Part shown: in pieces, positions 16,479-26,370 of the stretch
Numbering within the stretch: the stretch's first letter is position 1
Layout: each line of letters begins with the position of its first letter
Assembly: GCA_035430005.1 (NCBI GenBank)
Contig: DAOMFV010000006.1
Coordinates: 1-64,000, forward strand
Length of the DNA stretch: 64,000 nucleotides
Direction of reading: 5' to 3'
Source of the DNA: JAEUIE01 sp035430005
Lineage (GTDB): Bacteria > Planctomycetota > Planctomycetia > Gemmatales > HRBIN36
Notes under the pieces: generated by a model
Databases searched by the model: none
Told to the model about the DNA's origin: nothing
The model's input: only the letters and a program-made list of their open reading frames with translations
Made by a program: the position numbers and the translations under genes

Positions 16479-16958
16479 ATGCTAGCCGTCCTCTGTAGCA
16501 CAGTAGCCATCCATGCCGATGGAGGCACAGTACGGTTGCGAGAGCGGGTAGGGCCGTATCAGGTGACGGTCTTTTCCTCACCAACGCCGTTTCGTGCCGG
16601 GGCTGTCGATGTCAGTGTGCTGCTGCAGGATGTTGGTACGGGGGAAACTGTTACGAATGCTCAAGTCATGGTACGGCTGACGGAACGAGCTTCCCGCCGT
16701 GTGCTGGAACAGCGGGCTACTTCGGAGGCGGCGACCAACAAACTCTATCAGGCTGCGGTATTCATACTTCCCGAGCCGGGCTGGTGGGACGTGGAGTTTT
16801 TGATCGACGGAGTGAAGGTTCACTTCGCCATCGAAGCCGATCAAGCGTTGCCTCGCTGGCAGGAGCTTTGGTATTGGTATTGCTGGCCGGCGCTGGCGGT
16901 GGTTCTTTTTGGGGTCCATCAGGTGTTGATACGGAGAAGGCATGGCAAGTGGAGATAG
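16479..16958 (+). CDS. YtkA/FixH-like membrane protein, last gene of the respiratory operon
   Basis: The 159-residue protein (from ATG 16479) has a short hydrophobic leader, an immunoglobulin-like domain typical of YtkA/FixH proteins (GPYQVTVFSSPTPFRAG, near residues 23-39, then VSVLLQDV and PGWWDVEF), and one C-terminal membrane helix (about 132-152) followed by a basic tail. Such proteins accompany copper and oxidase assembly. The frame stays open upstream to a GTG at 16326 that overlaps the previous stop, but that stretch runs through the 98-bp repeat, and the translated repeat looks like no protein. So either the start lies at 16479 or the repeat has become coding. The leader is short, a sign that the 5' end was altered. 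Confidence 0.75.
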   Translation: MLAVLCSTVAIHADGGTVRLRERVGPYQVTVFSSPTPFRAGAVDVSVLLQDVGTGETVTNAQVMVRLTERASRRVLEQRATSEAATNKLYQAAVFILPEPGWWDVEFLIDGVKVHFAIEADQALPRWQELWYWYCWPALAVVLFGVHQVLIRRRHGKWR

Positions 16959-16963
16959 TGCAA

Positions 16964-17009
16964 TGCTCCCCCTCACCCCCAACCCCTCTCCCTCCGGGGG
17001 AGAGGGGAG
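16964..17009. repeat. GC-rich hairpin repeat at a convergence point
   Basis: CCCCTCTCCC (16983-16992) pairs with GGGAGAGGGG (16998-17007) around TCCGG. It is preceded by GCTCCCCCTCACCCCCAA. A decayed relative is at 46088-46133. It lies between the end of the respiratory operon and the convergent glycosidase gene, so it may act as a bidirectional transcription stop, though no T-run is present. Confidence 0.65.
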
Positions 17010-17013
17010 CAAA

Positions 17014-19656
<2,643 letters not shown>

Positions 19657-19836
19657 CGGCACTTCCATCAACTCGTCAGACCATGAGTCCGGTATGTTAC
19701 CATCATCAGCGGCAGGTGCCAGCTAATCCCCATTTGAACATCAGGTTCACTGATTTTGCTGCTGACACGGCATCTGGCGCGTGCTACCATCCTACGTAAG
19801 GTTGAAACAGGCCTGCCAACTCCATCGTGGTATAGC

Positions 19837-21678
19837 ATGCGTTCCTCTCCCCGTTGCATTGTCTACTGTAGCATCATCGTTGCGCTCACCCTGGCTATCA
19901 TGACGCCAGAGATTGGCCGTGCGGCCCGACCGAAAGATGATCGAGCCATTTCTTCGTCTGACTGGCCGATGTACAACCAGAACGTGGCCGGTTGGCGGTT
20001 CAATTCCGGCGAAAAAGCACTCAGCCCGCTGACAGTTGGCAAGCTCGAAGAGAAGTGGAGCTTTCCCCCTGCCGGCTCCAAGGAGACCATCGGCGTCGTT
20101 CATGCCACGCCTACGGTCGTTGCGGGCGAGGTCTACTTTGGCACGGCGACACAGCCGGCCTTCTACAAACTCGCTCCCGATGGAAAGCTTCGCTGGGTCT
20201 ATCGCAATACTGTTCGTCGAGCGCTACCAGGAGCATCGAATGAACCCTCAGGCTCATCTGAAGCAGACAAGCTGCGCAGCGCGGCAGAGGGCGGCATCTT
20301 CGGCTCAGCCCTGGTCGCCGATGGAGCTGTCTACTTTGCCGATACCGGCGGCATGATCTATTGCCTTGATGCGGCATCGGGAGCTGAGCGATGGAAGGTC
20401 GATTGCCGGGCACCGACGTTTCCGAATGCTCACTGGAATAATCTGCTGATGGCTTCTCCCATCATGGCCGGTGATAAAGTCGTCTTCGCCGGCGGCACCC
20501 TCGAGCAACTCTTCGCTGGCACAGCTGCCTACGCCGGCAGCACCGGACGCGGCTTTGTGATCGCTCTTGAACCGAAGACGGGCAAGCTCCTCTGGAAGCA
20601 CGATGTCGGCCCCAAGCCGGAGAAGCTTGATCCCCCCGTTGTCATCGAAACCGCATGGGGCAAGTACAAGTTTGCTTATGGCCCGGCATCAAGCAGCGTC
20701 TGGTGTACTCCTTCGTACGATGCCGAGAGCAACATGCTCTTCTTTGGCACCGATGTGAACACAGCGCCTCGACAGCCTACGGTAGACAACCCGAACCTGC
20801 ATACGGAAGACACCTGTGCCATTGCTGCCCTGGATGCAGCTACGGGAGTTCGCAAGTGGAACACGCAGATCAATCCTGGCGACGTCTGGACGAACGCCAT
20901 GCGGGCTTACGATCCCAAGACGGGGTTGTACAAGGACGCCTCCATCGGCGATACACCTAAGATCTTCATGACCGAGGTAGACGGCAAACTGACGAAGGTC
21001 GTCGGGGCCGGCTGCAAGAACGGCGGTTTCTATGTGCTGCGAGCCGACAACGGTAAGCTCGTCAAACACACTCCAGTGTATACCGGCCCGCCCACGCATC
21101 CACCCGCCAAGCACGATCCTCGTGTGCTGGCTCTCCCCAGCCCGATCGGCGGACTCCAAACCGGCTGTGCCACCGATGGTAAAACCATCTTCACCAACGG
21201 CATCGACGCGGTGCGCATCTGCACGCAAGGCAGCGCCTACTCGCTGGGACAGTTACCCACCGGTGGACGGGTGACAGCCACTTCAGTCGATCTGGCCAAT
21301 GAACTTTGGCGACATGAACGACCGAAGATCGCGGAGATCGGCGGCAAGCCCGGCAGACCGATGTATCGTGATGTAGGGGATCCTGTTGCTTCGGGCATCG
21401 CTGTCGGCAACGGCGTCGCCTATTTCACCACGGCCAGCAGCGGCAAGCTGATCGCACTCGATGCCGGCACGGGCACTGTCCTTAAGGAAATAGAACTGGG
21501 ACCGATATTTGCAGGGCCATCATTATCGCGGGGCAGAGTCTACGTGGGCGGAGGCAACACGCTATTCAGTTCCAACCCGCTGGAGAGTTTCTTTCCCAAG
21601 AAGTATACCGGCAGCGTCCGATGTTTTGGATTGCCTGGCGAAGATGAGGTCGATAGACTCGGCAAGCAGAGAAACTAG
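19837..21678 (+). CDS. Exported PQQ-like beta-propeller protein
   Basis: The 613-residue protein has a signal peptide (about residues 1-30) and repeated propeller blades of the PQQ/quinoprotein type: LSPLTVGKLEEKWSF near 50, GEVYFGTATQPAFYKLAPDGKLRW, GGMIYCLDAASGAERWKVD, GFVIALEPKTGKLLWKHD, and VGNGVAYFTTASSGKLIALDAGTG near the end. The layout (first blade missing its start, closed by the last) resembles PQQ-dependent alcohol dehydrogenases. The vicinal Cys-Cys of methanol dehydrogenase is not seen, so cofactor binding is uncertain. An upstream frame to 19756 would place a non-hydrophobic tail before the signal. It leads the plus-strand cluster that ends at 26329. Confidence 0.85.
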   Translation: MRSSPRCIVYCSIIVALTLAIMTPEIGRAARPKDDRAISSSDWPMYNQNVAGWRFNSGEKALSPLTVGKLEEKWSFPPAGSKETIGVVHATPTVVAGEVYFGTATQPAFYKLAPDGKLRWVYRNTVRRALPGASNEPSGSSEADKLRSAAEGGIFGSALVADGAVYFADTGGMIYCLDAASGAERWKVDCRAPTFPNAHWNNLLMASPIMAGDKVVFAGGTLEQLFAGTAAYAGSTGRGFVIALEPKTGKLLWKHDVGPKPEKLDPPVVIETAWGKYKFAYGPASSSVWCTPSYDAESNMLFFGTDVNTAPRQPTVDNPNLHTEDTCAIAALDAATGVRKWNTQINPGDVWTNAMRAYDPKTGLYKDASIGDTPKIFMTEVDGKLTKVVGAGCKNGGFYVLRADNGKLVKHTPVYTGPPTHPPAKHDPRVLALPSPIGGLQTGCATDGKTIFTNGIDAVRICTQGSAYSLGQLPTGGRVTATSVDLANELWRHERPKIAEIGGKPGRPMYRDVGDPVASGIAVGNGVAYFTTASSGKLIALDAGTGTVLKEIELGPIFAGPSLSRGRVYVGGGNTLFSSNPLESFFPKKYTGSVRCFGLPGEDEVDRLGKQRN

Positions 21679-21710
21679 CTGGGACATCGAGGTTTCTGAG
21701 GAGATGTGCG

Positions 21711-23486
21711 ATGCGAACCGTATATTGGTGTGCCGCCGGATTATTGGCGTGCGTCTCACTCGTGCCATTGGAAACAACATGGTCACAAGAGACTGGCCCG
21801 GCGAAAGCCGATAGCAAGGCCAAGAAGACCGCAACGCTGCGACGGGTGCCAAACTTCGTATTGCCCAATGCATCCGGCAAACAGGCGGCACTGGCCGACT
21901 ATGCCGATGCCAAGGTTGTGGTCCTGGTTTTCATGGGCACCAAGTGCCCGGTGAGCAACGCACTGATTCCCGATCTGAATGACCTTCAGAAGCGATATGG
22001 CGACAAGCAGGTACAGGTGGTTGGTATCAACGCCAATCCCGCTGATACCAGTGATGCCATTGTCAGGCACGTCAAGGAATACAGCGTCGGCTTCCCCGTG
22101 CTGGTCGATAAGGAACAACTGGCTCTCGATCTGACCGGGGCTCAGCGAACTCCTGAAGCGGTGGTGCTCGATCATCGCCATCAGATACGCTATCGTGGCC
22201 GCATCAACGACCGAGTGGGGACTGATTACAAACGGGAAAAGGCCAACAAGAGCGAGGTGGAAGACGCCGTCAAGGAATTGCTAGCGGGCAAGGATGTGAC
22301 TGTCGCCGAGGCGGGTGCCCAAGGCTGCCTGATTACCCGCGCCTCGAAACTGAAAGAACTGGGCCCGATCACTTACGCCAAACATGTCGCCCCGATCTTG
22401 CAGAATCGCTGTGCCGAGTGTCATCACGCAGGCACCGCTGCTCCGTTTGCCTTGATGACCTACGACGAAGCCCGTGACTATTCAGCCATGATGAAAGAAG
22501 TGATTGTACAGAGGAAGATGCCACCCTGGGGCGCTGACCCACGACATAGCACCTTTACCAACGACTTGCGCATGACCAAGAATGAGATCGATACCGTGGT
22601 AGCCTGGATCGACGCCGGCACCCCGATGGGCGACAAGAACGACTTGCCCCAACCCCGAGTCTTCAACTCTGACGGCTGGCTGATCGGCAAGCCCGATGTC
22701 ATCTTCAAGTTACCCAAAGAAGTAACGGTGCAGGCGACAGGTACGGTGGAGTACCAGTACTTCGTTACGCCGACGAACTTCAAGGAAGACATGTGGATAC
22801 AGGCTTCTGAGGCTCGACCGACCAATCGTGCGGCAGTGCATCACATCATCGCCTTTATTCGTGAAAAGGGTAGCGAGGAAATGCAAAAGCTGCCACTCAT
22901 GGCAGGCTTTGCTCCCGGTGAAGAACCAGCCGTCTATCCCCAAGGGATTGGCTTCAAGGTTCCCGCCGGCGCGGAGATCGTCTGGCAAATCCATTACACG
23001 CCGACCGGCAAAGTCGAGAAGGACCGATCTGAAGTCGGCCTCATCTTCTGCAAGGAACCGCCCAGGCAGGAACTCAAGGGTGGCGGCGTGTTCAATTTCC
23101 GCTTTGTCATACCCCCCGGCGCTTCCAGCCATCGTGAGGTGGCGGAATTGGAGTTCAAGACCGATGTCGAGCTGATGACGCTCATGCCGCACATGCACCT
23201 GCGTGGCAAGGCTTTCCGCTACACCGCCAACTACCCCGATGGCAGGAAGCAAGTCCTGCTCAATGTACCCGATTACGATTTCAACTGGCAGCATATCTAC
23301 CGGTTCAACAAGCCGATTGCCTTCCCCAAAGGGACTGTGCTGGAGTGTGTGGCCCACTTCGATAATTCAGCCGACAATCCTGCCAACCCCGATCCCAAGA
23401 AGACAGTGCGCTGGGGCGATCAGACGTGGGAAGAGATGATGATCGGCTGGTACACTTATGTCGAGGTGCCTGCAGCGACGAAATAG
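21711..23486 (+). CDS. Redoxin - haem c - copper monooxygenase-like fusion protein
   Basis: The 591-residue exported protein has a signal peptide and three parts. A thioredoxin-fold (AhpC/TSA) domain covers about 45-190, with FMGTKCPVSNALIP as the active-site region (one Cys, no CxxC). A short cytochrome-like motif CAECHH lies near 233. The C-terminal half (about 330-590) resembles copper type II ascorbate-dependent monooxygenase domains, with VHHIIAFIRE near 380 and MPHMHLRGKAF near 490 as probable copper-binding His/Met motifs. This fusion recurs in planctomycetes; its reaction is unknown. GAGGAG stands before the ATG. It is 32 nt after the PQQ propeller gene. Confidence 0.9.
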   Translation: MRTVYWCAAGLLACVSLVPLETTWSQETGPAKADSKAKKTATLRRVPNFVLPNASGKQAALADYADAKVVVLVFMGTKCPVSNALIPDLNDLQKRYGDKQVQVVGINANPADTSDAIVRHVKEYSVGFPVLVDKEQLALDLTGAQRTPEAVVLDHRHQIRYRGRINDRVGTDYKREKANKSEVEDAVKELLAGKDVTVAEAGAQGCLITRASKLKELGPITYAKHVAPILQNRCAECHHAGTAAPFALMTYDEARDYSAMMKEVIVQRKMPPWGADPRHSTFTNDLRMTKNEIDTVVAWIDAGTPMGDKNDLPQPRVFNSDGWLIGKPDVIFKLPKEVTVQATGTVEYQYFVTPTNFKEDMWIQASEARPTNRAAVHHIIAFIREKGSEEMQKLPLMAGFAPGEEPAVYPQGIGFKVPAGAEIVWQIHYTPTGKVEKDRSEVGLIFCKEPPRQELKGGGVFNFRFVIPPGASSHREVAELEFKTDVELMTLMPHMHLRGKAFRYTANYPDGRKQVLLNVPDYDFNWQHIYRFNKPIAFPKGTVLECVAHFDNSADNPANPDPKKTVRWGDQTWEEMMIGWYTYVEVPAATK

Positions 23487-23512
23487 CGACTCATACACCC
23501 TAGGAGAGCATC

Positions 23513-25033
23513 ATGTGGGTTCCCAAATGGCAGCGAGACAAAGCCAAAGGGGTCGATTCCCCGATGCCGACGCAAGTTGTCTCCAATGAAGAGTTCATCC
23601 CCCGGCCCCAGAACGCCCAGCAGAAGAAGGTCGAGTCGCTGATCGGCTCGATGGCTGACGAAAACTCCAAAGCGCTCGGCATGGACCGTCGAACGTACCT
23701 GGCCAGCTCAATGGGCCTGGCTGCCGCCTTTCTGGCGCAGAACAAGGTCTATGGCAACTATTGGGATGTGGACCCCGTCGAAACGCTCGAGGCCGACGCT
23801 GTCGAAGAGAAGTGGCCCAAGGGCGAGTACTTCATCATCGACGTGCAAGCCCACTTCACCAACGGGCTGGCTCTCGGCTTCCGTAACATGGAATCGTTCC
23901 GCAATATGGGATTCAAGCTCAAAGAGAATGCCGAGGCTTACGCTTTCCCCAACTTCATCAAGGAAATGTACTTCGACAGCGAAACGAGCATGGTGGTCAT
24001 CTCCGGCGTGCCGGGCAAGGAAAACACCCGTGATGCCAAGGGCAACGTGCTTGAAGGGGCGGCTCGTACCCCGGGTATCGAAGGCAAAATCCTCCCGAGT
24101 TGGGTAATGGCCGAACGTCGGCAGGAAATCAACGATCTCGCCGGCAGCCAACGGGCGTTGGCTCAGGGCAACTGCGCTCCCAATCATTACTGGGACAAGA
24201 AAAACAACAAGCCCGATCACACTGCCCTATTTGAGCAGATGGAACGGGAAGTGCAGAAGTATAAGATCGATTCGTGGAAGTGGTACTGCCACACCGATCC
24301 GGGCCGTTCGGGCAACGGGTTCAAGCTCGATGACGAGAAGCTGACCTATCCCTTCTATGAAAAGTCCAAGCAGTTAGGCATGAAGCGGTTCAGCGTCCAC
24401 AAGGGCTACGCATCCCAGTCGAGAACTCTGGGGCACCTGGCCAGCCCGGCTGATATCGAGAAGGCCGCCAAGGATCACCCCGACATCACCTTCATCATCT
24501 ATCACTCGGCTATGAAGCACGATCCCGGTGAACTGCAGTTCAAGGAGAAGGGTTACTACGACCCGACAACCGGCGACTTTGCCTGGCACGACATCCTCAT
24601 GCAGATCAAGCAGCGCAACCCGAAGATGGACAACGTCTACTGCGAGATCGGCTCGGCATTCGGCAGCCTGGCGATTGCCCACCCTGAGATGTGCATGCAC
24701 TTGATCGGCAAGAACATCAAGTACTACGGCGTGGATCGAGTGCTGTGGGGCACCGATTGCCTGTGGTGGGGTTCGCCACAATGGGTGATCGACCTGATGA
24801 AACGCTTCCAGATTTCTGATGAGCTGTGCGAGAAGTTCGGTTACAAGAAGCTTAGCAAGGATGACAAGACGAAGATCTTCGGCCTCAATGCCGCCAGAAT
24901 CTATGGCATTGATGTGAATACCAAGCGGAGCGCTCTGCCCAAGGATGCACTCAGCAAGCTGAAAGTAACCTACCTGGATGAAGGCGGCATGCGTACCAAC
25001 GCTGCCTATGGCTGGGTGCGCGACAATGCCTGA
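23513..25033 (+). CDS. Amidohydrolase-family protein with internal Tat-like leader
   Basis: The 506-residue protein is an amidohydrolase-2-type TIM barrel. A Tat-like motif DRRTYLASSMGLAAAFL lies at about residues 58-74, after a 57-residue hydrophilic segment, so the precursor is unusually long at its N-terminus or has no export role. Barrel signatures are IIDVQAHFTNG near 105 (first metal strand), a central FSVHKGY, TFIIYHSAMKHDP near 328, and VLWGTDCLWWGSPQW near 417 (metal Asp). It would hydrolyse or decarboxylate a small acid or amide. A good GGAGAG precedes the ATG, and the stop overlaps the cytochrome gene that follows. Confidence 0.88.
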   Translation: MWVPKWQRDKAKGVDSPMPTQVVSNEEFIPRPQNAQQKKVESLIGSMADENSKALGMDRRTYLASSMGLAAAFLAQNKVYGNYWDVDPVETLEADAVEEKWPKGEYFIIDVQAHFTNGLALGFRNMESFRNMGFKLKENAEAYAFPNFIKEMYFDSETSMVVISGVPGKENTRDAKGNVLEGAARTPGIEGKILPSWVMAERRQEINDLAGSQRALAQGNCAPNHYWDKKNNKPDHTALFEQMEREVQKYKIDSWKWYCHTDPGRSGNGFKLDDEKLTYPFYEKSKQLGMKRFSVHKGYASQSRTLGHLASPADIEKAAKDHPDITFIIYHSAMKHDPGELQFKEKGYYDPTTGDFAWHDILMQIKQRNPKMDNVYCEIGSAFGSLAIAHPEMCMHLIGKNIKYYGVDRVLWGTDCLWWGSPQWVIDLMKRFQISDELCEKFGYKKLSKDDKTKIFGLNAARIYGIDVNTKRSALPKDALSKLKVTYLDEGGMRTNAAYGWVRDNA

Positions 25034-26036
25034 GAACCGACTACGAAGCCAGGTAGGGACTATTCTCTGTGTTTGGGCACTGCTGGCTGCGACAGTGTGG
25101 GCAGTGAAGACACTCTTATCTGAGAAGCCCCAGGCGATCGATCCAGCCGCCTGGGGTAGCAACCATGTCGGGCAACCGATCCCTGAGTACGTTACCGGGG
25201 AACAGTGCCTGTTCTGCCATCGTGAGAAGATCGGGCCGAGTTGGGCGAAGAACCGGCATAACCTCACGATCAGGGATGTTGACGCATCGTCCCCGGCTCT
25301 GGAGGCCATGAAGGTATCGCCGGCCAGGAGTTTTGCTGAAGAGATCAGGTATGTGATGGGGAACAAAGAGATTCATCGATTTCTGAAACCCTCGCAGGAG
25401 TATGGACACCTGGAGGTGCTGACAGCGGAATGGTCTCCGCCGACGGAGAATATCCCAGCCAGGCTCAACCATCTGGAGCAGCCTCATTGGGATGGCAAGC
25501 AGTTTGCTACTTCCTGCGCAGGCTGCCATACGACGGCGGTGGACTCGAAGACCCAGGCATTCTCAACACCATCGATCGATTGCTATGCCTGTCACGGCAA
25601 CGTTGCCGTCGAACATCCTAATAAGCCGGAACTGGCTCATCTGTCATCAAAGAGACAAGACTCAGCAGCGGTGATTACCTCGATCTGCGCCCAGTGCCAC
25701 ATTCGTACCGGGCAATCGAAAAGCACCGGGCTCCCCTATCCGAACACCTTCGTGGCCGGTGACAATCTCTTCCGTGACTTCAAGGCCGACTTCTCCGATT
25801 CAGCGATCAGGAGCTTGACCTCCTCTGACAGGCATGTGATGAAAAATGTTCGTGACGTGGTGATTGGCGGCAAAGAGTCTGTGACCTGCCTGAGCTGCCA
25901 CGATGTTCATGGCCAATCCAGTGAAAAGCATCAACTCCTTCCCAGGAGCGATTACTGTGCGAATTGCCACAACCCCAAAGGATCGATGATCTACGTGAAG
26001 CCGCTTCATTCTAACAGCAAGACCTGTGGCTACTAA
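25026..26036 (+). CDS. Hexahaem cytochrome c, membrane anchored
   Basis: The 336-residue protein (from ATG 25026) has one N-terminal hydrophobic segment (about residues 9-28) and six CxxCH motifs: CLFCH near 61, CAGCH near 162, CYACH near 182, CAQCH near 222, CLSCH near 288 and CANCH near 311. Extra His residues can serve as distal ligands. It resembles the multihaem electron carriers of the cytochrome c554/NrfB superfamily. The ATG overlaps the amidohydrolase stop by 8 nt, so these two are coupled and probably functionally linked. Its likely job is electron transfer in the periplasm; the partner is unknown. Confidence 0.9.
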   Translation: MPENRLRSQVGTILCVWALLAATVWAVKTLLSEKPQAIDPAAWGSNHVGQPIPEYVTGEQCLFCHREKIGPSWAKNRHNLTIRDVDASSPALEAMKVSPARSFAEEIRYVMGNKEIHRFLKPSQEYGHLEVLTAEWSPPTENIPARLNHLEQPHWDGKQFATSCAGCHTTAVDSKTQAFSTPSIDCYACHGNVAVEHPNKPELAHLSSKRQDSAAVITSICAQCHIRTGQSKSTGLPYPNTFVAGDNLFRDFKADFSDSAIRSLTSSDRHVMKNVRDVVIGGKESVTCLSCHDVHGQSSEKHQLLPRSDYCANCHNPKGSMIYVKPLHSNSKTCGY

Positions 26037-26050
26037 CCGTGAGGAACACC

Positions 26051-26329
26051 ATGACCGAACAACAGGAACTCGAGTGCGAGAAGCTGCCGAGCGATGGGCC
26101 ACTGGATGAGACTGATATCAGCCTGCGTGCATACTTTGCCCGGATGTCGGACGAACGGATTGGCCAGTACGATCCGAAGTGGAGTGACGAAGAACTCATC
26201 GCCTGGGATGGCAATTTCCGCGACGATGGTGTGCTGATGCTCATCTGCTGCGAGCGGGATGTGGATGCTGTAGACTATCGAGAAGTGCTGGAAAAGCACA
26301 TTGCTTATCGCCGGCAACTTAGCCGATAA
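26051..26329 (+). CDS. Small acidic hypothetical protein
   Basis: A 92-residue acidic protein with no membrane segment. It is rich in Asp and Glu (DETDISLRAYFARMSDERI; DPKWSDEELIAWDG) and contains a CC pair near residue 66. I do not recognise a family. A clear GAGG lies 6 nt upstream of ATG 26051, and a Met 4 codons earlier in the open frame is less well placed. It follows the hexahaem gene by 14 nt on the same strand, so it belongs to that operon. Confidence 0.7.
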   Translation: MTEQQELECEKLPSDGPLDETDISLRAYFARMSDERIGQYDPKWSDEELIAWDGNFRDDGVLMLICCERDVDAVDYREVLEKHIAYRRQLSR

Positions 26330-26370
26330 GCGTGTCAGCGAAGACCGGGAAGGCGAGGCTCCCTTATTGA
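26330..26370. other. 41-bp convergence spacer with a partial repeat motif
   Basis: Between two convergent genes. It holds GGCGAGGCTCCC, a fragment of the motif that forms the 21-bp inverted repeat at 46921-46979. There is no obvious hairpin here. Confidence 0.4.

Noticed and set aside
24374..25366. A 330-residue minus frame across the amidohydrolase and hexahaem genes
   Set aside because: It crosses two clearly coding genes on the other strand and has no start context or domain.
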